From Pseudomonas fluorescens (GTDB lineage: Bacteria > Pseudomonadota > Gammaproteobacteria > Pseudomonadales > Pseudomonadaceae): a stretch of 64,000 nucleotides of DNA. The stretch is taken from contig NZ_MRST01000018.1 of assembly GCF_001902145.1 (NCBI RefSeq), positions 124,001 to 188,000 of the forward strand, given 5' to 3'. The notes beneath the pieces are model-generated. The model did not search any database. It was not told the DNA's origin and saw nothing but the letters and a program-made list of their open reading frames with translations. The first letter of the stretch is position 1. Every line of letters begins with the position of its first letter. Positions 26,793 through 35,832 of this stretch are shown in pieces. Made by a program: the position numbers and the translations under genes.

Positions 26793-28415
26793 TCAGCGCT
26801 GCTTGTAGACGTCGCGAAGACGCGTGGTAGCGGCGGTATGCCCGATGTAGTTGCGCACGTCGGCGTGGATCACTACTTCGTCCACCATCTGTGAGACCGG
26901 CATGATCGCCCCGGCCTGTTGGTCGTAGAGGGTCTGGATTTGCGCGTAGATTTCCCGCTGGCGCTCGGGGTCACGCTCGCGCTCGGCTTGCTCGATCAGC
27001 TGATTGAGCTGCGGGTTGAAGAACGAGGTGCGCCAGCCCTGGAAATTGCTCAGCTTGGCCTCGGTGCGGTTGTCCGGGTTGTACACCAGGGCGCGCAGGC
27101 TCGAATGCGGATGACGCTCCGCCCCGCCGCCGCCACGACCGACGAGGATGTCGAATTGACGGTCGCGCATCGCCCCGTAGATCTGGTTGCCGGTGCCGGT
27201 GATGATCGTTGCCTGTATCCCCGCCTGGGCCAGCGTCGCTTGCAGGCTGGTGGCGATGTTGATAAACGGCGGATCGGTCAAGGAACGGATGGTCACCTTG
27301 AAGCCTTCGGCATGTCCGGCCGCCGCCAGCAGGCGCTTGGCCTCGGCCACATCCAGGCGATAGCCCGGATCGTCCAGGCGTGCTGGCAGCCCCAGCTGCA
27401 AGGGCCGTTGGTTGATCACGCCATAGTGCGGCATCACCACGTCGTTGATGCCCTGGTAGTCGATCAGCAAACGGATGGCCTGGCGCACGCGAATGTCTTG
27501 GAACAGCGGCTGCTGCATGCTCATCGCCACGTAGTACAGCGTGCCGCGGGCGATGCTCTGGATCCGCACCTCTTCGACCTTGCCCAGCGCCTTGATGTCA
27601 GTGGCAGCCATGCCGCGAGCGACGTCCAGGTCGCCGCGCTCGACCATCAGCCGCAGTGCCTGGGACTCGGTCATGTTGCGCATGATCACCCGGCGCAACT
27701 TCGGCGCGCCGCGCCAATAGTCGTCGTTGCGACTCATAAGAATCACGTCGTTGGCGCGCCAGATGTCGAGCTTGAAGGCACCGGATCCAGCGGTATGCGT
27801 CGCCAGCCACGCCGCGCCCTGATCGTCGCCGACCTGATGCTGCAGGGCCACCGAACGATCAACGATGAAAGCACTGGGCGAGGTTGCCAGGGTGTTGAGC
27901 ACCAGCAGCGGGTCGGTGCTGCGCGGCAACTCCATGACAAAGGTGTGCGGCCCTTCGGCGCGCATCAGTTTGACGACATTGTCGGCGGTAAAACCGTAGG
28001 CTTTCCAGGTGGAAGCCAGGGCGCGGTTGAGCGTGACCACGCGCTGCAACGACCAAGCGACATCTTGCGCGGTCAGTGGCGCGCCGGAATGAAAACGGAC
28101 GTCGTCGCGCAATTGGAAGGTCAGGCGCATCCGGTCGGGGCTGACGTCCCAGCTTTTGGCAAGGGCGGGAACCAGCGTGTCCGGCTGCGCCGCGTCCTGC
28201 TCAAGGAGCATGTCGTAGACGTTGGCGTTGACTTCGGCAACCTCCAGCCCCGTCGCAGCGGCCGGGTCCAGGGACAACAGGTTGATCATGCTCATGCCCA
28301 CCACCAATTGGTCGGCGGGCGTTTCGCCTTGAGCCAGGCTGACGGGCACCTGCACTGCGCACAGGGCCACGATGACACACAGCCGCCTGGTCAGGCGCTT
28401 GGGCCAGAAATTCAT
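26793..28415 (-). CDS. ABC transporter substrate-binding protein, SBP family 5
   Basis: A 540-aa periplasmic binding protein with a signal peptide (cleavage near residue 29). It has the family 5 phrases LVPALAKSWDVSPD, FQLRDDVRFHSGAPLTAQDV and VRQAIRLLIDYQGI. This family was named for peptides and nickel, but several members bind oligosaccharides; the enolase-type enzyme and KdgM porin of the same operon favour an acidic sugar here. AAAGGA lies 7 nt before the ATG. Confidence 0.9.
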   Translation of the reverse strand: MNFWPKRLTRRLCVIVALCAVQVPVSLAQGETPADQLVVGMSMINLLSLDPAAATGLEVAEVNANVYDMLLEQDAAQPDTLVPALAKSWDVSPDRMRLTFQLRDDVRFHSGAPLTAQDVAWSLQRVVTLNRALASTWKAYGFTADNVVKLMRAEGPHTFVMELPRSTDPLLVLNTLATSPSAFIVDRSVALQHQVGDDQGAAWLATHTAGSGAFKLDIWRANDVILMSRNDDYWRGAPKLRRVIMRNMTESQALRLMVERGDLDVARGMAATDIKALGKVEEVRIQSIARGTLYYVAMSMQQPLFQDIRVRQAIRLLIDYQGINDVVMPHYGVINQRPLQLGLPARLDDPGYRLDVAEAKRLLAAAGHAEGFKVTIRSLTDPPFINIATSLQATLAQAGIQATIITGTGNQIYGAMRDRQFDILVGRGGGGAERHPHSSLRALVYNPDNRTEAKLSNFQGWRTSFFNPQLNQLIEQAERERDPERQREIYAQIQTLYDQQAGAIMPVSQMVDEVVIHADVRNYIGHTAATTRLRDVYKQR

Positions 28416-28486
28416 GGTTCAGTCCTTTCTTATATTTATAAAGACTTGTCGCCTGGGCAATCACCCGCCTCAGGCGTGGAACAGGA

Positions 28487-29641
28487 TCAATGTCGCGACA
28501 GAATGTTGGCCTCGATATACGCGAAGTTGATGTCCTCGCCCAACCCCGGCCGATCGGACAGGTGCACATAACCGTCGGCGTCCATGGGGTCGACGATACT
28601 GTTGAGGTGCGCGGGCACTTCTTCATAGTCGAGGAACGGGTGCAGCAAGCCGCGCTCATACCAGCGGCAATTGCTGATCGCCCCGACCACCGCCAGGTTC
28701 GCCGCGCCATTGCCATGCACCTCGCAATCCATGCCGAACGACTCGGCCAGGTGCGCCACTTTCAGGCACGGCCCGATGCCGCCGACCCCGGCCACACCCG
28801 CGCGCAGGATGTCACAGGACTTCTGCGTCACCCAACTGGCGCGGCTATGAAACTTACCGGCGATGCTCTCCGGGCCCAGCACCGGAATGTCCAGGTTGGC
28901 GGCCAGCCAGGCATACGACTCCGCCGAATCTTCCATCATGGGTTCTTCGAACCAGGCGAAATTCAGCTTCTGCAGCGCCTTGCCAATGGTCAGCGCGTCC
29001 ATGCGGCTGTACCAGTGATAACCGTCGAGCATCAGCGCGATATCCGGCCCCACCGCCTCACGCACGGCGGCGCAGGCGTGGATGTCCATTTGCGGATTTG
29101 GGGCGAAGGGGATCGGCGGCATCCAGGTGTGCAACTTGATGGCCTTGTAGCCGCGCTGCACCAGCTTTTCGGCGAACTGGCCGTACTCATCCGGCGTCGA
29201 CAACCCACCCGGCAAATCATCGCCGCACATCGTCGAGCCATACGCAGGGACCTTGTCGCGATAACCGCCAATCAATTTATGCACCGGCAAGTTGAACTTG
29301 CGCCCGGCCAGGTCCCACAAGGCTTGCTCCACCAGCGCCAGCGCCCGATCAGTGAACTGCCCGGCGCTGCCGCGCTGCCAGTGCGCAAGGTCTTGCCAGA
29401 TGCTTTCACGGTCCATCGGGTTGCGGCCGATCAGGACCTTGCGAACGAACGATTCGATGATGTGTGGACGAATCAATTCAGGCGTACCGAAGGCATAACC
29501 CTCGGAGCCATCGTCGCAGCTGATTCGCAGCAGGGCCATCTTGATCATGACCTCATCGCCCGGATGGGCGTGACCGGCGCTGTCTTGGGCACGGCGCGAA
29601 GGTGTGGAAAAAACTTCGACGTGAACGCCTGTGATTCTCAT
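28487..29641 (-). CDS. Mandelate racemase/enolase superfamily sugar-acid dehydratase or racemase
   Basis: A 384-aa enolase-superfamily enzyme of the mandelate racemase subgroup. Likely metal ligands are Asp206 (LMLDGYHW), Glu232 or Glu233 (FEEPMM) and Glu258 (GPESIAG). Likely acid/base residues are Lys169 and His171 (KLHTW) on one side and the Asp277-His309 pair (CDILRAG, CEVHGNG) on the other. The substrate is not identifiable by eye; relatives dehydrate aldonic or aldaric acids. It is the first gene of the operon, with an operator and a good promoter directly upstream. Confidence 0.85.
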   Translation of the reverse strand: MRITGVHVEVFSTPSRRAQDSAGHAHPGDEVMIKMALLRISCDDGSEGYAFGTPELIRPHIIESFVRKVLIGRNPMDRESIWQDLAHWQRGSAGQFTDRALALVEQALWDLAGRKFNLPVHKLIGGYRDKVPAYGSTMCGDDLPGGLSTPDEYGQFAEKLVQRGYKAIKLHTWMPPIPFAPNPQMDIHACAAVREAVGPDIALMLDGYHWYSRMDALTIGKALQKLNFAWFEEPMMEDSAESYAWLAANLDIPVLGPESIAGKFHSRASWVTQKSCDILRAGVAGVGGIGPCLKVAHLAESFGMDCEVHGNGAANLAVVGAISNCRWYERGLLHPFLDYEEVPAHLNSIVDPMDADGYVHLSDRPGLGEDINFAYIEANILSRH

Positions 29642-29667
29642 AGAGGGAGGACCTTGTTGTTATTTAT

Positions 29668-29685
29668 TTGTATGTCGTCATACAA
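29668..29685. promoter_or_regulatory. Palindromic operator of the enolase/ABC/porin operon
   Basis: TTGTATGTCGTCATACAA is a near-perfect 18-bp palindrome (8 of 9 half-site positions match). It lies just downstream of the -10 box at 29694-29699, covering the expected transcription start, which is the classical position for repression. The sequence type fits FadR-subfamily regulators, two of which are encoded at the other end of the operon. Confidence 0.7.
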
Positions 29686-29693
29686 CGTAGAGG

Positions 29694-29723
29694 ATTATTC
29701 TGACGTTTGGCGCTGGCTGTCAA
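29694..29723 (-). promoter_or_regulatory. Sigma-70 promoter of the enolase/ABC/porin operon
   Basis: On the minus strand, TTGACA (29723-29718) is followed after 18 bp by AATAAT (29699-29694). The -35 box is a perfect consensus. Transcription would start near 29687, within or beside the palindromic operator, about 45 nt before the ATG. Confidence 0.65.
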
Positions 29724-29950
29724 CCAGAAAATTCAATAAAAATGAGAGGAATCGGGATTTACTTTAAGCACGGCTCAATTTTCTTGATCAGGCCTTAGAA
29801 TGTCGTCATACCACTCATGTGAAAAGTAATACGACTGCCCGCAGGAAGGCCGAGCCGGCAGACTGATCGACAAAACGGTTCGCCTGGCTCAGTGTGCCGG
29901 CAGCGATGCTGCCGACATGTCAACAGGTTCCGCGCAGGGTGCGCGTGTTC

Positions 29951-29977
29951 GTTGAGCACCTGGGAAAAGTGCTCAAC
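29951..29977. repeat. Perfect 9-bp inverted repeat before a LysR gene
   Basis: GTTGAGCAC and GTGCTCAAC are separated by 9 nt and end 63 nt before the ATG of the LysR regulator. It could be an autoregulatory site or an RNA hairpin in its leader. Confidence 0.5.
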
Positions 29978-30040
29978 AATAAACCCAGCTAACCAGACGA
30001 CCTTATGCGCCAACACCCCCATAACGAATCCAGGTGCAAC

Positions 30041-30904
30041 ATGATCAGAGAGTTGAAAACATTTATCTGCGTTACGCAGCGGGGCACGTTTGCAGCGGCT
30101 GGCCAGCAGGTTGGGCTGACGCAGTCTGCCGTCAGCGCCCAGATCAAAAGCCTTGAGGACACATTGGGCGTCAAACTGTTTGATCGTACCGGACGCTCAG
30201 CCACGCTTAACTCAGCAGGGCAACGTGCCATTCCCCTGGCCGAGGAAATCCTGCGGCTTTTCGGTCGAATGGGTGCCGCAGACAGCGGTAATGATTTCCA
30301 CGGAACCCTGCGAATCGGCGCGATTGGCACGGTTCAGACCGGGATCCTGCCGCAGGCGCTGGTGGCCTTGAAATCACAGGCGCCTTTCATCGAAACAAAC
30401 CTTGTACCAGGTGTGTCTTTGAACCTGCTCAGCCAAGTGGACGCTGGCGAGTTGGACCTGGCCATCATGATCAAGCCACCGTTTTCCCTACCCAAGGATC
30501 TGCATGCCGAAGTCATCGCGCGCGAGGCTTTCGTATTGATCACGTCCAAAGAGGTGGTGGGTGACGACCCGCTGGCGATTCTGGCGGAACACCCCTTTGT
30601 GCGGTATGACCGAGTCTCATTTGGCGGGCGATTGGTCACCCAGTTTCTCAAGCAGCAAAAAATCCATGTACACCAGGCACTGGAGCTGGATGAACTGGAT
30701 GCCATTGTAAAAATGGTACGCAGTGGCCTGGGTGTTTCACTGGTGCCCAAGGCGGGTCTATGGCTTGAACATGCGGAGGACGTCAGGGTGATGGAGTTGC
30801 GCAAGCTTACGTTTTTCAGGGAAATCGTACTGGTCTCAAAATATCGGCAAAAGCATTCGCCTCTGTTCAACATCTTCCGGACCTGCGTCCTTAATGCGGT
30901 GTGA
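30041..30904 (+). CDS. LysR-family transcriptional regulator
   Basis: A 287-aa LysR protein with the helix-turn-helix near residues 18-40 (TFAAAGQQVGLTQSAVSAQI) and an effector domain from about residue 90. The ATG at 30041 has AGG 6 nt upstream. It precedes the VOC and 5-oxoprolinase genes on the same strand and is a candidate regulator of them; it also lies beside the enolase-type operon, so either assignment is possible. Confidence 0.9.
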   Translation: MIRELKTFICVTQRGTFAAAGQQVGLTQSAVSAQIKSLEDTLGVKLFDRTGRSATLNSAGQRAIPLAEEILRLFGRMGAADSGNDFHGTLRIGAIGTVQTGILPQALVALKSQAPFIETNLVPGVSLNLLSQVDAGELDLAIMIKPPFSLPKDLHAEVIAREAFVLITSKEVVGDDPLAILAEHPFVRYDRVSFGGRLVTQFLKQQKIHVHQALELDELDAIVKMVRSGLGVSLVPKAGLWLEHAEDVRVMELRKLTFFREIVLVSKYRQKHSPLFNIFRTCVLNAV

Positions 30905-31133
30905 TGCCTTCTAAAGCATGCCGGCAATGGAGAAATCAATCGCGATACCGCCAGCTTTTCAGCCTCCATACGAACCAACGTGGTGCAGCGCGAACGACAA
31001 TGGTGCAAAAGCCTGTGTGACCACCTTAATCATCGAAATTATTCATGCTCAGGACACAGGATTTCCGCTTTTCCCCACCGTATTTCCGGATAAGAATTGA
31101 CTCAGGTCAAAACAAATCAATAGGAAACCACCC

Positions 31134-31559
31134 GTGAGCCTCTCCCCTTTCCATCTGGCAATTCCCGTCTACGATCTGGCTACCACACGTCACTTCTACG
31201 GTGAAGTGTTCGGTCTTTCCGAAGGTCGCTCAAGCGAGCAGTGGGTAGACTTCGATTTCTACGGCCATCAACTGGTCATCCACGAACATCCCAAGACTGC
31301 TTCGCAGGAAAGCGTGCACAGCAACCCGGTAGACGGCCACGACGTACCGGTTCCGCACTTCGGCATCATCCTGGAATGGGCGCAATGGGAAGCCCTGGCC
31401 GAGCGCTTGAAAGCGCGCGCAACCAAGTTTGTGATCGAACCCTACATCCGCTTTAAAGGCCAGGTCGGCGAGCAGGCCACCATGTTTCTGTTCGATCCGT
31501 GCGGCAATGCGCTGGAGTTCAAGGCGTTCAAGGATATGAGTCAGCTGTTCGCCAAGTAA
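31134..31559 (+). CDS. VOC (glyoxalase/dioxygenase) family protein
   Basis: A 141-aa vicinal oxygen chelate protein. Metal-binding residues are suggested by the His in [10 protein letters not shown], the His in [10 protein letters not shown] and the Glu in GNALEFKAF. The segment [13 protein letters not shown] is typical of dioxygenase-like VOC proteins with unknown substrates. The start is a GTG with AGGA about 8 nt upstream. It precedes the 5-oxoprolinase genes by 160 nt. Confidence 0.88.
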   Translation: MSLSPFHLAIPVYDLATTRHFYGEVFGLSEGRSSEQWVDFDFYGHQLVIHEHPKTASQESVHSNPVDGHDVPVPHFGIILEWAQWEALAERLKARATKFVIEPYIRFKGQVGEQATMFLFDPCGNALEFKAFKDMSQLFAK

Positions 31560-31719
31560 TACGATGTTAATGCGACCGTCGCCATTAGAGCGGCGGCGCA
31601 CTATCAAGCCGTGAAGCCTTGCTGTGTTGCGCCGGATACCTGTGAAAGCCCGCGCTTTCTCTGTCGCGCTGCACGCGTCTGGCCGATGCTTAGCCTGCCG
31701 CATGAGGATAGAGAACACT

Positions 31720-32499
31720 ATGTCCGACCTCAGTCGCATTTTGGATGAGCCGCCAAGAGCGTCTCTCTCCAGCGTTAAATGGCACTTCGAGCCGTGCGGT
31801 GATCGCTGCGTGATCCTGATATTTGGCAGCGTATTTTCCATTGACCTCAACCGCCAGGCCGCCTCGGTCGGCAGCCAATTACGTGCCCTGGGCGCTCTAG
31901 GCCAACTGCCGGGCGTCACAGATGTTGTATCCGCGATGGTGACAGTCGGCGTTCATTACTCTCCTGAGTCAGTTGCCAGCCTTTTCCCAGGTGTGTCCCC
32001 TTACGAATCGATCTGCACACTTGTGACCGAACGTCTTGGGGATTCGCACAGCGCAGTCACAACGATCAGCACCCGCCTCGACATTCCGGTGTGCTACGAC
32101 CTTGAATTCGCCCCGGACCTTGAAGACATCGCGAAGGCCTGCGGCATGACCGCCAACGAGGTCATCGCCGCACACACAGCAGACTGGCTGGATGTGTTGA
32201 TGGTTGGCTTCGCGCCGGGCCATCCCTACATCGGCATGCATGACAGCGCCCTGTCGCTGCCGCGTCGCGCGACACCACGCACGCTTGTCAAGCAAGGCAG
32301 CATCGGCATCGCCAACCGACAAAGTGTGATTTACCCGGCTGACCTTCCCGGCGGTTGGAACTTGATAGGGCGTACACCGCTGCCCATGTTTTCCCCCTCG
32401 AGTGAGCCGCCGTGTCTTTTACAGGGCGGCGACCAGATTCGATTTGTCCCCGTTACCCGCCATGAGTTTGTTCTGTTGGCTCGGGAGAACACGAAGTGA
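31720..32499 (+). CDS. pxpB: 5-oxoprolinase subunit PxpB (KipI-like)
   Basis: One of three subunits of the ATP-dependent prokaryotic 5-oxoprolinase, which opens 5-oxoproline (pyroglutamate) to glutamate. The 259-aa protein has the family motifs MVGFAPGHPYIGMHD, PRRATPRTLVKQGSIGI and YPADLPGGWNLIGRTP. I chose the ATG at 31720; in-frame sequence continues upstream without a better ribosome binding site. Its stop overlaps the GTG start of pxpC by 4 nt. Confidence 0.92.
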   Translation: MSDLSRILDEPPRASLSSVKWHFEPCGDRCVILIFGSVFSIDLNRQAASVGSQLRALGALGQLPGVTDVVSAMVTVGVHYSPESVASLFPGVSPYESICTLVTERLGDSHSAVTTISTRLDIPVCYDLEFAPDLEDIAKACGMTANEVIAAHTADWLDVLMVGFAPGHPYIGMHDSALSLPRRATPRTLVKQGSIGIANRQSVIYPADLPGGWNLIGRTPLPMFSPSSEPPCLLQGGDQIRFVPVTRHEFVLLARENTK

Positions 32500-33437
32500 C
32501 CATCAAGGTAATCAAACCCGGCATGCTTTCAACCTTCCAGGACACCGGGCGGCATGGGTTCCAGCATTGGGGCGTACCCGTGACCGGCGCGATGGATGAG
32601 GATGCGCACGCCCTGTGCAACCTCCTGGTCGGCAATCCTCGTACCTTCAGCACCTTGGAAATGACCCTCCAAGGCCCGACGCTGTACTTTCAGGCCAAAG
32701 CGGTGATTGCGCTCGCCGGCGCGGACCTCGGCGCCGAGCTGGATGCGATTGCGCTCAAGCCCGGCGTGGCAGCCCTGGTGTCTCCAGGCAGTACCTTGAG
32801 TTTCGGCAAACGGCGACAGGGCGCCCGCAGTTACCTCGCGGTGGGCGGCGGTTTTTTGCTGCAACCACTGATGAACAGCACCAGCACTTATTCCCGAGGC
32901 GGGTTCGGTGGGCTGCGCGGCCGCGCGCTGCAAACCGGGGATTTGATCCCCATCTGCTCATCGTTTGCCAACCCGCCACGCTTGAGCCCCCGCTCCAACT
33001 TTGGGCTGTATGAAGCAGTTGCCTGCGAACCGATCAGAGTGATCGCGGGACGGGAATGGAAGGACTTTTGCGCGGAGTCCCAAGAGCACTTCTTGAACCA
33101 TGACTACACCTTGAGCGGTGACTCGGACCGTATGGGTTACCGGCTGGACGGCACGCCCCTGACGCTGTCTTCGCCCAAAGAGCTGCTATCGGAAAGTGTC
33201 ACGTTCGGCACCGTCCAGGTGCCCTCCAGCGGCAAGCCGTTGATCTTGATGGCCGACCGACAAACGACCGGTGGCTACCCACGGATTGCCCAAGTGGCCA
33301 GTGTCGATCTACCCAGGCTGGCGCAATTGCTGCCGGGCGATCAGTTGCGATTCTCTCTGATAGATTTGAGCGCCGCCGAAGCCTTGCTGCTCACCCGCGC
33401 TCGCACGCTCAAAGCGATGGAGGCCTTCAATGCCTGA
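32496..33437 (+). CDS. pxpC: 5-oxoprolinase subunit PxpC (KipA-like, biotin-dependent carboxyltransferase fold)
   Basis: A 313-aa KipA-like subunit that works with PxpB and PxpA. Family marks are MLSTFQDTGRHGFQHWGVPV at the N terminus, RSYLAVGGGF in the middle, SDRMGYRLDG and the end segment DRQTTGGYPRIAQV. It starts with GTG inside the pxpB stop and overlaps pxpA by 8 nt, so the three subunits are translationally coupled. Confidence 0.93.
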   Translation: MTIKVIKPGMLSTFQDTGRHGFQHWGVPVTGAMDEDAHALCNLLVGNPRTFSTLEMTLQGPTLYFQAKAVIALAGADLGAELDAIALKPGVAALVSPGSTLSFGKRRQGARSYLAVGGGFLLQPLMNSTSTYSRGGFGGLRGRALQTGDLIPICSSFANPPRLSPRSNFGLYEAVACEPIRVIAGREWKDFCAESQEHFLNHDYTLSGDSDRMGYRLDGTPLTLSSPKELLSESVTFGTVQVPSSGKPLILMADRQTTGGYPRIAQVASVDLPRLAQLLPGDQLRFSLIDLSAAEALLLTRARTLKAMEAFNA

Positions 33438-34200
33438 AATAGATTTCAACAGCGACCTTGGCGAAGGCTTCAGCATTTATCGCGCGGGCGACGATGCGGC
33501 GATTCTTCCACACCTCACCTCAGCCAATATCGCCTGCGGGTTTCACGCTGGGGATTCGCGCTCCATGCGCTCGACCGTGGCGTTGGCCGCACAGTTGGGT
33601 GTGGCAATCGGCGCCCATCCTGGCTTTGACGACCTGCAAGGTTTCGGCCGTCGGATGATGATGCTGTCCGAAGATGAAGTGTATGAACTCATCGTTTACC
33701 AAGTCGGTGCGTTGCTGGGCTTTACCAAAGCGGCCAATGTCGAACTGCGCCACGTCAAACCCCATGGTGCGCTTTACAATTTCGCGGCGGTGCATCGCCC
33801 CACTGCCGATGCAATCTGCCGAGCAGTAAAAGACATTGATCCGAGCCTGATTCTTTTCGGCTTGTCGGGAAGTGCCCTGGTAACCGCCGCCCAAGCCTGT
33901 GGTTTGACCGTAGCACAGGAAGTGTTTGCCGATCGCAGCTACCAGGAGGATGGAACACTGACGCCACGCAGCCAGCCTGGCGCAATGATCGAAAACCTCC
34001 ACGAGGCCATCGACCAAGTCATGAACATGCTGCATTTAGGCGAAGTGCGCACCACCCAAGGGAACTGGGTACCGGTGACGGCACACACGCTTTGCCTACA
34101 CGGCGACCAGCCCGGCGCTGCAGCGTTTGCCAGTGCGATCAGGCAAGCCCTGCTCAACGAAGGCATCACCATTCAAAAACCCGCACGTGCGCGTACTTAA
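33430..34200 (+). CDS. pxpA: 5-oxoprolinase subunit PxpA (LamB/YcsF family)
   Basis: The 256-aa hydrolase-like subunit that, in known systems, acts on 5-oxoproline together with PxpBC. The N-terminal DFNSDLGEGFSIY, the metal-site-like ANIACGFHAGD, HPGFDDLQGFGRR and VKPHGALYN are all typical. It is the last of the three overlapping pxp genes; the transporter gene begins 238 nt later. Confidence 0.95.
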   Translation: MPEIDFNSDLGEGFSIYRAGDDAAILPHLTSANIACGFHAGDSRSMRSTVALAAQLGVAIGAHPGFDDLQGFGRRMMMLSEDEVYELIVYQVGALLGFTKAANVELRHVKPHGALYNFAAVHRPTADAICRAVKDIDPSLILFGLSGSALVTAAQACGLTVAQEVFADRSYQEDGTLTPRSQPGAMIENLHEAIDQVMNMLHLGEVRTTQGNWVPVTAHTLCLHGDQPGAAAFASAIRQALLNEGITIQKPARART

Positions 34201-34241
34201 TGACACCCACAACGTTTACTCATAATAAAAAGGAAACAACC

Positions 34242-34283
34242 ATGCCTCGTGAATCAACCCCCTCGTTTAACTGCCGAGCTTAA
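34242..34283 (+). CDS. Possible 13-aa leader peptide
   Basis: An AGGAA sequence 6 nt before an ATG opens a 13-codon frame, MPRESTPSFNCRA. The strong ribosome binding site suggests that it is translated. It could be a leader of the transporter gene that starts at 34439, or the start of a gene cut short by deletion. No repeated regulatory codons are visible. Confidence 0.4.
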   Translation: MPRESTPSFNCRA

Positions 34284-34438
34284 AACCTCGTCTGAGAGCT
34301 GAATAGTCAATGACGGATGCGTCTGGGCGCCTGAATGCCCGGATGAACTGTGCACTGTCGGTTTTCGGTACGTCACTTTCAAGGCAGGACCCTCTGCCAC
34401 TTAACTCTTTTGGCCATTGGCCAGAGTGGAAGGTATTT

Positions 34439-35785
34439 ATGTCTCGTGTTCTCTCTGAAAATACGCACTCGTCGCACATCGACGTCGAGGCACACACCAC
34501 CGGAGGCACAACGCAGTCAGCCGTGATTGCCAAGCGCGCAGCCATGGCATCGGCTACCGGCACCGCTGTTGAATACTATGAGTTCAGTATCTACGGCTAT
34601 ATGGCGACCATCATCGCGCCTTTGTTCTTTCCCGGTGATAACCCTGCCGCCGCCCTCCTCGCTACGTTGGCGGTGTTCGGTATTGCCTTTGTCATCCGCC
34701 CGATAGGCGGCGTGCTGCTCGGCCGCCTTGCTGATCGTATCGGTCGACGTCGAGTGCTGCTCAGCACCGTGATCGGGATGGGAACCGCCACCGCTCTCAT
34801 AGGGGTGCTTCCGACCACCGCCCAGATCGGCCTGGCCGCGCCTATCCTGCTGGTACTGTTGCGACTGTCCCAAGGCTTCTTCGCCGGTGGCGAAGTGGTA
34901 GGCGCCGCGGCATTTGTGGCTGAGTCATCTCCAAACGGCCGACGGGGGTTCTTTGGTTCATTCACACCGCTGGGCGTTGCCGTGGGTGGCGCCACCGGCG
35001 CGATTGTCTGCGGTATCACCACCGGGTTGCTCAGTGCCGAGCAATTGCAGGCATGGGGCTGGCGTATCCCGTTCTTCCTGTCCATCCCGCTGGTTATATT
35101 TTCGTTTTACATGCGGCATAACGTTGAAGAAACGCCGGAATTCAAAGCCTTCCTGGAGAAGGAAAAGCCACCTGCAGCACCGGTCAAAGAGGTGTTCAGC
35201 AAAAACCTTCCGGCGCTGCTCAGGGTCATCGTATTCGCGTCTGCGCAGAATGCGGGTTACTTCATCGGGATGGTGTTCATGAACATCTATCTCACCACCT
35301 ACCTGCACTTCGACAAATCCAAAGTCTACTGGGTGATTGCAGTGATCAGCCTGTGCATGGCGGCGATGATGCCCTTCTGGGGTGGTTTGTCAGACCGTAT
35401 CGGTCGCAGGAAGGCGCTGAGCATCGGCTTCCTGGGCTACGCCATTCTGGTGATTCCCATGATGATCCTGATGGACAGCGGCAGTCTCTGGATCGCTGCA
35501 CTGGCGATGTTTGTCGCCACCTTGCCCATGCCAATCGTGCAATCGGTGGGCTACCCCACTTATGCCGAGCAATTTCCGACACGTGTGCGCTACACGGCCA
35601 TGGCGATCAGCATCAACCTGGGCGCCATCCTGGGCGGCGGGGTCACCCCCTACGTGGTCACCTCGATTATCACCAAGACCGGCAATTTACTGGTACCGGG
35701 CTATTTCATGGCGGGTGCTGCGGTGTGCGCATTGCTAGCGATTCTCACGCTGCGTGAAACGTCCAAGGGCAACCTCCTTAGATAG
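34439..35785 (+). CDS. MHS-family (metabolite:H+ symporter) MFS transporter
   Basis: A 448-aa inner-membrane transporter of the ProP/ShiA/KgtP type. The signature GTAVEYYEFSIYGYMATIIA precedes the first helix, and the loops GRLADRIGRRRVLL and GGLSDRIGRRKAL are the paired MFS motifs. MHS members carry carboxylates or compatible solutes. Placed after the 5-oxoprolinase genes, it may import 5-oxoproline or a related acid. The start at 34439 has AAGG 5 nt upstream. Confidence 0.9.
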   Translation: MSRVLSENTHSSHIDVEAHTTGGTTQSAVIAKRAAMASATGTAVEYYEFSIYGYMATIIAPLFFPGDNPAAALLATLAVFGIAFVIRPIGGVLLGRLADRIGRRRVLLSTVIGMGTATALIGVLPTTAQIGLAAPILLVLLRLSQGFFAGGEVVGAAAFVAESSPNGRRGFFGSFTPLGVAVGGATGAIVCGITTGLLSAEQLQAWGWRIPFFLSIPLVIFSFYMRHNVEETPEFKAFLEKEKPPAAPVKEVFSKNLPALLRVIVFASAQNAGYFIGMVFMNIYLTTYLHFDKSKVYWVIAVISLCMAAMMPFWGGLSDRIGRRKALSIGFLGYAILVIPMMILMDSGSLWIAALAMFVATLPMPIVQSVGYPTYAEQFPTRVRYTAMAISINLGAILGGGVTPYVVTSIITKTGNLLVPGYFMAGAAVCALLAILTLRETSKGNLLR

Positions 35786-35832
35786 GTCGACGCTACGTTA
35801 AGCCCCCAACCCAGGCATAAGGTTGCAGCAGC

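Larger units (their letters stand above)
29642..30040. other. 399-bp divergent regulatory region
   Basis: The region between the enolase-type gene and the LysR gene holds the promoter and operator described at 29668-29723, a second copy of the 12-mer ATGTCGTCATAC at 29800-29811 (128 bp from the copy inside the palindrome), a short GC hairpin near 29899-29915, and a perfect 9-bp inverted repeat at 29951-29977. No gene is visible. Confidence 0.6.

Noticed and set aside
26919-28571. A 550-codon open frame on the plus strand
   Set aside because: Antisense to the ABC binding protein gene and without any family feature.
22333-29641. Naming the operon a pectin/oligogalacturonide system
   Set aside because: Only the porin family points that way; pectate lyases, KduI/KduD and hexuronate isomerase genes are absent, so the substrate is left open.
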